From NCBI RefSeq assembly GCF_013409935.1, contig NZ_JACCCO010000003.1, positions 186,001-250,000 on the forward strand: DNA of 64,000 nt. Reading direction: 5' to 3'. The notes beneath the pieces were generated by a model that searched no databases, was not told where the DNA came from, and worked only from the letters and a program-made list of their open reading frames with translations. The DNA comes from Streptosporangium sandarakinum (GTDB taxonomy: Bacteria > Actinomycetota > Actinomycetes > Streptosporangiales > Streptosporangiaceae). Below, piece after piece: positions 46,723 to 54,962 of this stretch (positions within the stretch are counted from its first letter, which is position 1; every line of letters starts with the position of its first letter). A program made the position numbers and the translations under genes.

Positions 46723-47828
46723 GCCAGGCCCATCACGGTGATCTCGGCCGCCGCCCAGGCGACGACCGCCGTACGCTGCCGCGCGGCGACCCGCGGCAGC
46801 AGACGGAACCTGATGTGGGCGGCGAACGGGATCAGCAGCGCCACGCACACCGTCTTGGCCACCACCAGCAGGCCGTAGTCGCTGGTGAGAATCGCGTCCG
46901 GCAGCTCGACGCCGCGGGTCAGCGCCATCGAGGCCAGGCCGTTCACCAGGCCGGAGACGGTCACCAGGACCAGCGCCAGGGTGGCCAGCCTGGAGAACTT
47001 CGGCAGGGTCCGGGCCAGCAGCTCGCGGTCGGCGGCGACCAGCGCGATGACGGCGATCAGCCCGCCGGTCCACGCGGCCGACCCCATCACGTGCAGCTCC
47101 ATCGAGATCATGATGGGGTCGTGCCAGACCGAGTCGACGGCGTGGCCGGTGACCGGGATCGGCAGCAGCCCGAAGAAGGCGATCACGATCCGCAGTTCGG
47201 CGGGGACCTTCTCGCCGAACCGTACGGCCAGCAGCCCGATCCCGGCGTAGGCGAGCGCGCAGGCGGCGCTGAACAGCATCCCCTGGCCCGCGCCGACGTC
47301 GTTGACGTACTCGGCGATCATCTGCGGGGTGGGGACGGTCCCCGGGTTGAGCTCGGCGGTCTGGAAGACGATGACGGCCAGCGCCAGCACCGCCCACGCC
47401 CAGGCGAACGTCACCGCGGCCGGCCGGGCGCGGCGCAGCACCGGCTCGGTCCGCTCCTCGTCGTCGAAGCCGAGCAGCCGGGGCAGCACGCTCAGCCCGA
47501 CCACCGCCACGGCCGCCAGGTCCAGCAGCACCCGCAGCACCGGCAGGCCGTACTCCACCAGCGGTCCGGGCAGCGGGATGCCGGGTACGGCCTCCTCGGC
47601 GGTCAGCGCCGTCGCGGCCAGCACGGCGAGCACGGCTCCCGACACGAACCCGCCGGTGACCAGTCGCCGGGCCGTGCGCGCCCGCGGGGCGGGCCCCCCG
47701 GTCCCCGGGGTCTCCACGGCCCGCCCGGTCTCCCCGGCGTTCTCCGGCTTCCGGGCCGTGCCGGCCTCTTCGGGCCTCCCGGCGCCGGAGGCCGTCGCGG
47801 TTCCCGCGGTCTCCGAGGACGCGGTCAT
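46680..47828 (-). CDS. copD: CopD family copper transport protein
   Basis: The 382-aa membrane protein has about eight helices. The CopD domain (about 190-380) includes GHAVDSVWHDPIMISMELHV with several metal-binding His/Met, and GSAAWTGGLIAVIAL. The family imports copper across the membrane with CopC. The N-terminal 50 residues are Ala/Glu/Gly-rich and cytoplasmic. ATG 47828 overlaps the copC stop (ATGA), giving a two-gene operon. Its 3' end overlaps the convergent membrane protein gene. Confidence 0.88.
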   Translation of the reverse strand: MTASSETAGTATASGAGRPEEAGTARKPENAGETGRAVETPGTGGPAPRARTARRLVTGGFVSGAVLAVLAATALTAEEAVPGIPLPGPLVEYGLPVLRVLLDLAAVAVVGLSVLPRLLGFDDEERTEPVLRRARPAAVTFAWAWAVLALAVIVFQTAELNPGTVPTPQMIAEYVNDVGAGQGMLFSAACALAYAGIGLLAVRFGEKVPAELRIVIAFFGLLPIPVTGHAVDSVWHDPIMISMELHVMGSAAWTGGLIAVIALVAADRELLARTLPKFSRLATLALVLVTVSGLVNGLASMALTRGVELPDAILTSDYGLLVVAKTVCVALLIPFAAHIRFRLLPRVAARQRTAVVAWAAAEITVMGLAYGAAVALTTASMS

Positions 47829-48448
47829 CGCTGCCCCTCCCGCCCGCCGGCACGGCGCATCGCCACCACGGTGGCCCCGCCCAGCAGGACGAGCGCCGCG
47901 GCGATCCACAGCACCGCCATCCCGGCGCCGCCGTTCTGCGCGGCCTCGGCGGCCTGGGCGCTCAGCTCGGGCGAACCGAGCGTGGCGGAGCCCTGGGACG
48001 CGGGGGAGGCGCCGGAATCCGCGGACCCGGGGGAGCCGGGGGACGCGGAGGAGACCGCCTGCGGTGAGGCGGCGGCGTCCGGCCCGGCGGCGGTCAGGGT
48101 GAAAGTGATCTTCCCGGATATCGGGTGGCCGTCGGAGGACAGGACGCGATAGCCCACGGCGTACTCACCGGCCGGGCCCAGCGGCTTGAGGGCCACGCCG
48201 ACCTTCGGGCCGTTCACGGTCGTCGCGCCGTCCTCCCAGCGGGACCCGTCGGGCCCGGTCACGCTGATCTGCGCGAAGCCTTGCCGCGCCGACTGGTCGA
48301 ACGTCAGTGTGATCCGCTCGGGCCCGGCGGAGAGCCGGGCGCCGTCCTTCGGATCGCTGCCGATCAGGATGTTGTGGGCCTGCGCGGGGGCGACCACGCC
48401 GAGCAGCGCGGCGCATGCGAGCAGCAGGACCGTGAGTAGCCGCCTCAC
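47825..48448 (-). CDS. copC: CopC copper-binding protein with C-terminal membrane anchor
   Basis: The 207-aa product starts at GTG 48448, which directly precedes a signal peptide (MRRLLTVLLLACAALLG..AQA). Cleavage leaves an N-terminal His (HNILIGSDPKDG), the usual Cu(II) ligand, and SSDGHPISG provides the second His. A Ser/Ala/Pro linker leads to a C-terminal helix (MAVLWIAAALVLLGG) that anchors it outside the cell. It hands copper to the CopD domain encoded next. Longer in-frame starts upstream lack a signal peptide at the N-terminus. Confidence 0.88.
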   Translation of the reverse strand: MRRLLTVLLLACAALLGVVAPAQAHNILIGSDPKDGARLSAGPERITLTFDQSARQGFAQISVTGPDGSRWEDGATTVNGPKVGVALKPLGPAGEYAVGYRVLSSDGHPISGKITFTLTAAGPDAAASPQAVSSASPGSPGSADSGASPASQGSATLGSPELSAQAAEAAQNGGAGMAVLWIAAALVLLGGATVVAMRRAGGREGQR

Positions 48449-48512
48449 CGGTCGTGACCTTCCGTTGGGTTCTGCATGACCCCGCCATGGTCCCATCACC
48501 GGCCCCCGCCCG

Positions 48513-48659
48513 GTGAACCGAGCGGCCCGCGACCGCTGGAAGGGGCCGCTGCCCGAGTCCGCGCTGACGTCCACGGCCAAGGACGACGGCTTCAGCGTGT
48601 ACGAGCAGGGCGCCGGGCGGGTCGACCTGCCGCGCCGAACGGAGGAGACCACCCGCTGA
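48513..48659 (+). pseudogene. C-terminal remnant of an S8 (subtilisin-like) peptidase
   Basis: The 48 codons include ALTSTAKDDGFSVYEQGAGR, then VDL, which is the helix and strand just after the catalytic Ser region of S8 peptidases. No catalytic residues remain, and the sequence to the left belongs to the divergent copC promoter region. It is a 3' fragment left by deletion, with its terminator retained. Confidence 0.7.
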
Positions 48660-48661
48660 AC

Positions 48662-48709
48662 GACCGCTGCCGTGCCGGTGACGCTCACGTCACCGGCACG
48701 GCAGCGGTC
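48662..48709 (+). terminator. Perfect 22-bp stem-loop
   Basis: Arms 48662-48683 and 48688-48709 are perfectly complementary with loop CTCA. It follows the S8 remnant stop by 2 nt and was probably its terminator. Confidence 0.85.
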
Positions 48710-48807
48710 CTTCGATCCTCACACGAGGTCGCCGGCCGCTACCTCGCCGGCCTCACCTCGGCATCCGTCATGTTCCGACCCCGCCGCTCCGGACCGTCGG
48801 ACGGGCC

Positions 48808-49767
48808 TCAGGGCAGCCGCAGCCAGAGGGCGGGGACGTTCGGCGGTTCCCAGCCCGCCACGGCGGTGTGCGCCTGACGGCACTCGTAGCCGACGCCCGC
48901 GTGGGTGACCCGGACGCCGGGCGTGTAGGCCGTTCCGGCCTTCCACGCCGGGTAGGCGCCGGTCGGCGTCGCCGTGGGGGTCACGGTCGGCGTCGCGGTC
49001 GGCGTCACCGTGGGGGTCGCCGTGGGGGTCGCCGTGGGGGTCACGGTCGGCGTCACCGTCGGGGTCGCGGTGGGGGGTGGCGCCGGAGCAGGCACCCAGG
49101 TCCTTCCAGGTGTCGCCGGTGCCCGGCTCGTTGTTCTGGGTCCACCACCTGGCCTCCCACTGCCTGCCCCGGTGGGACACCCTGGCTCCGCCGGTGTAGA
49201 CCTGGGTGGCCGACCACGCGGGAGCGGTGCAGTCGCCGGTGCCGCCGGTCGGTCCGGTCGGGGTCGGCGTCGGGTTGACGACCACGCCGCCGCGGGCGTA
49301 GTCGGCGGTCAGGCCGTAGGTCCTGCCGCCGAAGCTCACCGTGAAGTTCGCCGGGGTCGGGGCGGGCAGGTAGTAGACGTAGTCGATGGTGACCGACGCG
49401 CCGGGGGCGAGCGGCTCGGAGGCCCGCAGCTTGAACGAGACGCGGTTGAAGTCGCCCTTCAGGCCGCCGATGTTGTTGCTCGCGGTGTGCTCGCTGCTGA
49501 TCACGGTGAGGCCGTAGCCGGACTGGTCCCTGGCGGTCCCGGGGGCGGAGCTGGCGTAGTCCCACTGGAACTCGGCGCCGCCGGGGATGGTCGTCGCCGA
49601 CCTGTTGGTGATCTTCAGCTTGCCGGTGATCGGGTAGTTGCTGTGGCCGACCGGGAACCCGCCGATCTCCACCTGCGCGTCGAGCTTCTCGGCGGGCACG
49701 TTCACCTTGGCGCGGGCGGCGCCGTACGGCGCGGCGGTCTTGAGCGTGTCGTACAGCTTCGTGTTGG
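48808..49767 (-). pseudogene. Chitinase C-terminal fragment (ChiC domain + two CBM5/12), frameshifted and truncated
   Basis: Read on the minus strand, the fragment starts abruptly at the transposon end with KLYDTLKTAAPYG and continues through a chitinase C-terminal domain (VQ VEIGGFPVGHSNYPITGKL, FQWDYASS, GLKGDFNRVSFKL, YYLPAPTPANFTV), then CBM5/12 module 1 (APAWSATQVYTGGARVSHRG). A run of six C near 49080 shifts the frame; with five C the Thr/Pro linker and CBM5/12 module 2 (YPAWKAGTAYTPGVRVTHAG) follow in frame to the TGA at 48808. The catalytic domain is missing and is not found beyond the transposon. Confidence 0.75.
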
Positions 49768-51135
49768 CATCCTCCCCCGCCTGAAGAGGCGGGGGATTCC
49801 AGCCCGTTCTCCTACGCGATGAGGAGAGCGGGCTGAGGTTCGCGGTGCACCGGCCCGGTGACCCGGGGCCCTTCCCGCGCGGCCACGGCATGCCCTGCCG
49901 CGTGTGCGATGTTGCGTGCGGCGTTCACATCGGCATGCCCGGCGTGCCCGGCGTGAGCGCAGGAGCGGCACCGGAAGCGCGCTTGGCTCTCACGCGCCCT
50001 CCGGTCCACGAACCCGCACGCCGAACAGCGCCGACCGGTGAACGCCGGATCGACCCGGATGACCCGGCCGGGCGCCTTGTCCTCCAGGCGGGTGACGAGC
50101 AGACCCCAGCCATTGGCCAGGATGCCGCGGTTCAGCCCGGCCTTCTGTCGCACCCCGCGGCCCGGCTTCTCGGCCGTGCCGCGGGCCGATCGGGTCATCG
50201 CGGCGATCTTGAGGTCCTCGACCGCGATGACGTCGAACCGGCGGGCCAGATCGGTGCTGGTCTTCTCCACCCAGTCCTTACGCCGATCCTTGCGGCGGGC
50301 CTTAAGGCGGGCGAGGGCGGCCTTGGCCTTCGCCCGCCGGGCCGAGCCGGGCTTGGCGCGGGCGAGCCTGCGCTCCAGCCGTACCAGCCGCTTCTGCTCG
50401 GTCTGCCGCAGGGGAGCGACGGTGAGCAGCTCGCCGGTGGACAGCGCCGCGGAGACCACTACGCCCCGGTCCACGCCCACGACCTCGCCGTTACCTGGAG
50501 CGGGGATCGGTCGAGGGATGGCGGCGAAGGCGACATGCCGGCGCCCGGCCGCATCCCGGGTGATGCGGTAGGACTTCACCCCCGCGGGGACGGGCCGGGA
50601 CCAGCGGAACCGCACCCACCCGACCTTGGGGACGCGCACCTCGCCGACGTGGCGCGACAGGCGGCGCACGTCCTCGGCTTTGACCGCGACGATCCGAAAG
50701 CCTTCGTTGCGGTCGCGTTTGCGCCAGGTGGGCCGCTTGTGAGTACCGCCGAAGAAGTTCGCCCTCGCCTGCGCGAAGTCCTTGAGCGCCTGCTGCTGCA
50801 CGACGATCGACCCTTCGGCCAGCCACGGGTAGACGGCGCGGGCCTCGGTGAGCCGGCGGCACTGGGCGGCGAACCCCGGGGCGCCGCCGCGTCCGAGCCA
50901 CCAGAAGGAGTGCTGCTCGACCGCGAGGTTCCACACGTACCGGGCGTGCCGGCAGTGCCCGGCCAACGCCGCCTCCTGAGCGGGGGTGGGCTGCAACCGG
51001 TAGCGGGACACACCCGAAACATTGCCGAACGTAACCGAACCATCGCTGGCGAATCAGGAAAGTTCCTGGTGCCCGGCTGTGCCGCGTTTCCTTCCCGCCC
51101 TGAAGGGCGAGGTCTTCGCGCTGCAGGATTATGGT
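49768..51135 (-). mobile_element. Solo-tnpB element of the IS200/IS605 group
   Basis: Right end: subterminal hairpin CCCCCGCCT/AGGCGGGGG (49774-49795, loop GAAG), then GGAGGATGC. Left end: hairpin CGCCC/GGGCG (51096-51109, loop TGAA). No tnpA transposase is present, so it depends on TnpA in trans or is no longer mobile. Boundaries are estimated from the hairpins and from where the chitinase sequence begins. The right end and tnpB 3' region would carry the guide (omega) RNA in active relatives. Confidence 0.7.
49812..51011 (-). CDS. tnpB: RNA-guided endonuclease TnpB family protein
   Basis: The 399-aa protein has an N-terminal HTH-like recognition part (MSRYRLQPTPAQEAALAGHC) and a complete RuvC-like nuclease: D181 in VVGVDRGV, E265 in IAVEDLKI and D361 in HADVNAARNI. 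The zinc finger has C329, C332, C348 and C351. All catalytic residues are intact. TnpB proteins cut DNA guided by an RNA from the transposon end, favouring element retention; they are the ancestors of Cas12. The start is GTG 51011. The gene interrupts and truncates a chitinase gene. Confidence 0.9.
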   Translation of the reverse strand: MSRYRLQPTPAQEAALAGHCRHARYVWNLAVEQHSFWWLGRGGAPGFAAQCRRLTEARAVYPWLAEGSIVVQQQALKDFAQARANFFGGTHKRPTWRKRDRNEGFRIVAVKAEDVRRLSRHVGEVRVPKVGWVRFRWSRPVPAGVKSYRITRDAAGRRHVAFAAIPRPIPAPGNGEVVGVDRGVVVSAALSTGELLTVAPLRQTEQKRLVRLERRLARAKPGSARRAKAKAALARLKARRKDRRKDWVEKTSTDLARRFDVIAVEDLKIAAMTRSARGTAEKPGRGVRQKAGLNRGILANGWGLLVTRLEDKAPGRVIRVDPAFTGRRCSACGFVDRRARESQARFRCRSCAHAGHAGHADVNAARNIAHAAGHAVAAREGPRVTGPVHREPQPALLIA

Positions 51136-51398
51136 GACGCGCCGGCCGCGGCGAGGCCGGTGCGCAGGCGTGAGGACATCGGGAGAGTCACCTCCGGGGT
51201 GAGGACGTACGCTGCGATCCCGCCCCCCACGGGTCATTGACCGGAAGTTATGCTTTCCGACCTGCGTCGTCAGTGCTCTCTTTTAATAAACTTTACTTAT
51301 AGTTCTCCCATTGTGCTCTTCCGGTCACATGGTGGCGCGGGCCGTCGCGAAGGTGGGGCCGGGGTTCGGAGCGGCGGAACGTGAGGCCGGTGTGCCGG
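51136..51398. other. Non-coding gap with an AT-rich island
   Basis: Between the tnpB element and the E2 gene stop there is no gene. Positions about 51278-51308 (for example TTTTAATAAACTTTACTTAT) are strikingly AT-rich for this genome and contain a -10-like TATAGT (51298-51303) with no good -35. Confidence 0.5.
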
Positions 51399-52778
51399 TC
51401 ACGCGGCCGGGCCGCCGTCCTCCGTGGTCTCTGTGATCTCAGGGGGTTCCGGGGCCTCCAGGGCGGCCCGGAGGGCGCCGAGGAACTCGGCCGAACCGCG
51501 GCCGTTGACGAACCGGTGGTCGTAGGCCAGCCCCAGGGTGATCACCTTCCGTACGGCGAAGCCCCCGCCGCGCTCCGCCACCACCTCCGGGCGCGGCGCG
51601 GTGAGCGACAGCGCGCAGATCTGGCCGGGGAACACGATGGGCGTGGCCGCCACGACGGCGGCGTCGGTGTGCAGGGTGATCGTGATGTTGCCGCCGGAGA
51701 GGTCCCGCTCGCGGAACACGCCGTTCAGCGCGGTCTCACGGAACCGGGTGAGGTCGCGGGCGACCTCACCGAGCGGGCGCCGCCCCGCGTCCCGCACCAC
51801 CGGGACGAACATCCCCCCGCCGACGTCCACGGTCACGCCGACATGGGCGGAGGAGGCCGGGCGGGCGCGGCGGCCGTCGACGGGTGCGGCGAAGAAGAGG
51901 GGGAAGCGGTCGAGTAACCGGCCGGTCGCCCCGACGAGCAGCTCGGGCAGCCCGACGAGGGCGCGCACCCGCCGGGTCTCCCGGCGGGCGTGGGCCAGCG
52001 CCTCCGTCACGTCGACCCGCACCGCGGTGAACGCCGCGGGGATCTCCCGGTGCGACCGCTCGACGACCTCGGCGACCCGCCGCTGGTTCCGCGAGAGCCC
52101 GATCAGCCCGGCCTCGTCCGGCCCGGCTCCGGCCTGCCCGGCCTCATCCTGCCTGGCTTCGGTACGCCCGGCTCCGGTCTGCCCGGTTCCCTCCGGTCCG
52201 GGAGCGGATGCGGCGGAGGCGGGCACGACGCCCGGCGCGACGAGGGGCTCCAGGTCGACCCGCCGGACCAGCTTCCTGCCCAGGGCCAGCACCCGCCCGG
52301 CGGGGATGCCGTGCTCCGCCATGAACCGCCGGGCGGGCTCGGTGATGACGACCCCCTCCGGGTCCCGCGAGCCACCGGCGCCGTCCGCGCGGATGCCGTC
52401 CGCCACCGAGCCGCCGGGGCCGCCGGAGCCGTCCGGGCGGACGCCGCCGGCCCCCACCGCCTCCCGGTGTCCGGCCCCGGCGGGATCCGCCGGGGGGAGT
52501 GCCCGGCCGGAGGACCCCGCTCCGGCCGGGCCTCCCGGCTCCTCGCCCTCGCCGAGCAGCCGGGCGATCACCTGGCCCGGCGCGCACTCGGCGCCCTCGG
52601 CCAGGAGGCGCAGCAGCGTGCCGTCGGCCTCGGCGGTCAGCTCCTCGGCCGCCTTGGACGTCTCCAGCACCACCAGCGGGTCGCCGCCCCGCACGGCCTG
52701 GCCGTCCTCGGCGGTCCACTCCACCAGCAGGTAGGCGGCGTCGTTGTTGTTCAGCTTCGGTACCCGGATCTCGATCAA
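51399..52778 (-). CDS. 2-oxo acid dehydrogenase E2-like acyltransferase (lipoyl + E3-binding + CAT domains)
   Basis: The 459-aa product starts at TTG 52778, overlapping the E1-beta stop (TTGA) behind GGAGGCCC. Order: lipoyl domain (about 1-80, lipoylated K42 in ETSKA), Gly/Ala-rich linker, peripheral-subunit-binding domain (about 148-185, EPARRFMAEHGIPAGRV), second linker, catalytic acyltransferase domain (about 235-450). The active-site motif, normally HxxxDG, reads HRFVNG (H421, N425): the catalytic Asp is Asn. It would carry an acyl group made by the adjacent E1 and pass it to CoA or a carrier protein. No E3 gene is nearby. Confidence 0.87.
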   Translation of the reverse strand: MIEIRVPKLNNNDAAYLLVEWTAEDGQAVRGGDPLVVLETSKAAEELTAEADGTLLRLLAEGAECAPGQVIARLLGEGEEPGGPAGAGSSGRALPPADPAGAGHREAVGAGGVRPDGSGGPGGSVADGIRADGAGGSRDPEGVVITEPARRFMAEHGIPAGRVLALGRKLVRRVDLEPLVAPGVVPASAASAPGPEGTGQTGAGRTEARQDEAGQAGAGPDEAGLIGLSRNQRRVAEVVERSHREIPAAFTAVRVDVTEALAHARRETRRVRALVGLPELLVGATGRLLDRFPLFFAAPVDGRRARPASSAHVGVTVDVGGGMFVPVVRDAGRRPLGEVARDLTRFRETALNGVFRERDLSGGNITITLHTDAAVVAATPIVFPGQICALSLTAPRPEVVAERGGGFAVRKVITLGLAYDHRFVNGRGSAEFLGALRAALEAPEPPEITETTEDGGPAA

Positions 52779-53761
52779 GACAGGGCCTCCACGATCGCGT
52801 CCCGGATGCGGGCGGGCTGGACGAGGACTTCGCGCTCCAGGTGGGGCGCTGCCGGGATGACGCTGTCGGCCGCGCTGAGCAGGGTGATCGGCCGGCGCAG
52901 GGAGGACCAGAGCCGCGGGTGCAGCACCCGGGCGACCTCGGCTCCCCAGGTGCCGCCCTCGCTGCCGTCCTCCACGACGCACACGTGCCGGGCGCGCTCC
53001 AGGCCGGGCAGCTCCGGCAGCGGGTGGAGCCGGGCGGGCACCAGCAGCTCGCAGGCGATGTCGTCCTCCAGCAGCAGGAGGCGCATGGCGTCGAGCGCCC
53101 GGTGGACCATGCCGCCGTGGACGACGATCGCGCAGTCGGGCTCGGCCACGCCGTCCAGGCGGACCCGGGCGACGTCCCCGGCCACCTCGTAGCGGAACAG
53201 GTCGTCCACCACGCCGCCCTCGTACATCCGCCGGGTGTAGAGGACCTTGTCCTCGAAGAACAGGCAGGGCCGCCCGAGCGCGAACATCCGCGCGAACAGC
53301 TCGCCCGCGTTGTGGAACGGGGTCATCTCGAACAGCGACAGCCCGGGGACGCCGATGAAGTGCTTCTGCGGGCTCTGGCTGTGGGTGGGGCCGTAGCCGC
53401 GGTTGCCGCCCGACGGGCAGCGGACGACCAGCGGGATCGGCACCGGCCGGCCGTACATGGCGGTGGACTTGGCGGCGAAGTTCACGATCTGGTCGAAGGC
53501 GAGCGCGACGAAGTCGGCGAACATGATCTCGACGATCGCCTTGCGCCCGGCCAGGGCGAGCCCGGCCCCGACCCCGGCGATCGCGCCCTCGCTCAGCGGG
53601 GTGGACCGCACCCGGTCACCGAACCGGGTGGACAGCCCCCGGGTGACCTTGAAGGCGCCGCCGTAGGGGTCGGAGACGTCCTCGCCGAGCAGGTGCACGT
53701 CCGGGTCGGTCTCCATCAGGTCGTGCAGGGCGTGGTTGAGGTGCTCGGAGACGCGGGTCAC
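52775..53761 (-). CDS. 2-oxo acid dehydrogenase E1 component, beta subunit-like
   Basis: The 328-aa protein is the beta half of a ThDP-dependent E1 (LLGEDVSDPYGGAFKVTRGL, PLSEGAIAGVGAGLA, GGNRGYGPTHSQSPQKHFIG, then the C-terminal transketolase-like domain). GTG 53761 is preferred to GTG 53773, since it overlaps the E1-alpha stop (GTGA) and has GGGAGCGGCC upstream. With E1-alpha it decarboxylates a 2-oxo acid, or transfers a ketose-derived two-carbon unit, onto lipoyl-E2. The middle gene of a three-gene operon. Confidence 0.88.
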   Translation of the reverse strand: MTRVSEHLNHALHDLMETDPDVHLLGEDVSDPYGGAFKVTRGLSTRFGDRVRSTPLSEGAIAGVGAGLALAGRKAIVEIMFADFVALAFDQIVNFAAKSTAMYGRPVPIPLVVRCPSGGNRGYGPTHSQSPQKHFIGVPGLSLFEMTPFHNAGELFARMFALGRPCLFFEDKVLYTRRMYEGGVVDDLFRYEVAGDVARVRLDGVAEPDCAIVVHGGMVHRALDAMRLLLLEDDIACELLVPARLHPLPELPGLERARHVCVVEDGSEGGTWGAEVARVLHPRLWSSLRRPITLLSAADSVIPAAPHLEREVLVQPARIRDAIVEALS

Positions 53762-54702
53762 GGCCGCTCCCACGCCGACGGCGGCCGGGCGGTGACCTCG
53801 GCCGCGATCCGCTCGACCAGCTCGCGCCGCTCGCGGTCGATCCGCGCGAAGGGCTCGGGGAACAGCCGGGCGTAGCGGTCGTACCAGTCGTGGGCGGCGG
53901 CCAGGGCGATCTCCTCGGGGGCGCGGGTGTCGTCGCCTTTGCTGTGCGGGCCGACCCGGTGGGTGGCGAACTCCACCACCAGCGGCCGCGAGTCCTGGCG
54001 GACCATGGCGACCAGCGGCGCCAGCTCGGTGCGGATCTCGCCGACCTCCAGGGACGTCACGCGGTGGTGCAGCACGTCGAAGGCGGCGGCGCGGGCGGCG
54101 ACGCGGCCGGACATCTGCGCGGCCGTCGGGGTGGACTGGGCGATCCCGTTGTGCTCGACCACCACCAGCAGCGGGACCCGCCAGAGCTGGGCCATGTTGA
54201 GCGCCTCGTAGACCGCGCCCTCCCCCCAGGTGCCGTCGCCGATGTAGGCGCAGGCCAGCGCGCCGGTGCCCTTGAGGGCGAGCGCCACGCCGGTCGCCAC
54301 CGGCAGGCTCTCGCCCTGGACCCCGGTGGAGAGGAAGCGCCGGTGGTAGACGTGCTGGCTGCCGCCGACGCCCGCGCAGAGCGCGCCCTCGCGGCCCATG
54401 ATCTCCGCGAGCAGCCCGTACGGTTCGGCGTGCCTGGCCAGGAAGTGGCCGTGCCCCCGGTGGTTGCTGAGCACGAAGTCGTCGTCGCCGAGCAGCCGCG
54501 ACAGCGCGACCGGGATGTACTCCTGGCCCAGGCAGGTGTGGGTGGTGCCGCTCAGCTCACCCGCCTCGAAGAGCCTGAGGAGGGTGAGCTCGAAGTGCCG
54601 GATCAGCAGGAGGAGTTCCAGGTCCTCCGGCTCCGGCGGCGGTGGTGTTCTCCGTGCGCCCGAGGGCGTGGTGCCCGTGGGCGCGGGGACGGTGACGGTC
54701 AC
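53758..54702 (-). CDS. 2-oxo acid dehydrogenase E1 component, alpha subunit-like
   Basis: The 314-aa product starts at GTG 54702 behind AGGAG; the longer frame would start inside the operator. The ThDP-binding motif GDGTWGEGAVYEALNMAQLW and the E1-alpha loops SNHRGHGHFLA and GGSQHVYHRRF are present. The last differs from the GGSMH of typical pyruvate or branched-chain enzymes. It forms the active site with E1-beta. It is the first gene of an operon under a CebR-type operator, divergent from the NRPS gene, so it probably supplies an acyl unit for the peptide product. Confidence 0.88.
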   Translation of the reverse strand: MTVTVPAPTGTTPSGARRTPPPPEPEDLELLLLIRHFELTLLRLFEAGELSGTTHTCLGQEYIPVALSRLLGDDDFVLSNHRGHGHFLARHAEPYGLLAEIMGREGALCAGVGGSQHVYHRRFLSTGVQGESLPVATGVALALKGTGALACAYIGDGTWGEGAVYEALNMAQLWRVPLLVVVEHNGIAQSTPTAAQMSGRVAARAAAFDVLHHRVTSLEVGEIRTELAPLVAMVRQDSRPLVVEFATHRVGPHSKGDDTRAPEEIALAAAHDWYDRYARLFPEPFARIDRERRELVERIAAEVTARPPSAWERP

Positions 54703-54764
54703 GTGGGCGCTCCTGGCGTCGGCGGCCGGACGACACGCTCGGCCGCGAAAATGGCATATCGGCA

Positions 54765-54778
54765 TGGGAGCGCTCCCA
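54765..54778. promoter_or_regulatory. CebR/CelR-type operator of the E1-E2 operon
   Basis: A perfect TGGGAGCGCTCCCA palindrome, identical to that before the GH6 cellulase. It begins 4 nt after the -10 box, so a bound repressor would block the transcription start. Confidence 0.88.
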
Positions 54779-54782
54779 GCGG

Positions 54783-54811
54783 AGCGTAGGAGTCGGCCCG
54801 GTCCGTGTCAA
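54783..54811 (-). promoter_or_regulatory. Promoter of the E1-E2 operon
   Basis: On the minus strand: TTGACA (54811-54806), 17-nt spacer, TACGCT (54788-54783), a near-consensus housekeeping promoter. The 511-bp intergenic region 54703-55213 holds this, the opposite promoter and both operators, and no gene. Confidence 0.75.
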
Positions 54812-54926
54812 TCAGGAAAGGGGTCCCATTGAAAGGGTGTCGCGGGATAAATCGCCCTTAACTGCGGAAAAAACCATAACAACTAGCATTCCGCACTCCT
54901 GACAGTTTGAAAACAATCCTGAAACC

Positions 54927-54956
54927 TTGACGGCATTCCCGGGCGATCCCTAGCCT
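54927..54956 (+). promoter_or_regulatory. Promoter of the NRPS operon
   Basis: TTGACG (54927-54932), 18-nt spacer, TAGCCT (54951-54956). The predicted start lies at the operator, about 250 nt before the NRPS start codon, leaving a long GC-rich leader. Confidence 0.68.
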
Positions 54957-54962
54957 TCCCCG

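Noticed and set aside
51136..51240. Search for the missing 5' half of the chitinase beyond the tnpB element
   Set aside because: No chitinase-like sequence occurs in either strand past the left-end hairpin, so this is not a simple insertion into an otherwise intact gene.
51399..54702. Assignment of the E1/E2 genes as the housekeeping branched-chain or pyruvate dehydrogenase
   Set aside because: The active-site changes, absence of E3, the CebR-type operator and the divergent NRPS promoter make a pathway-specific role more likely, though it cannot be excluded by reading alone.
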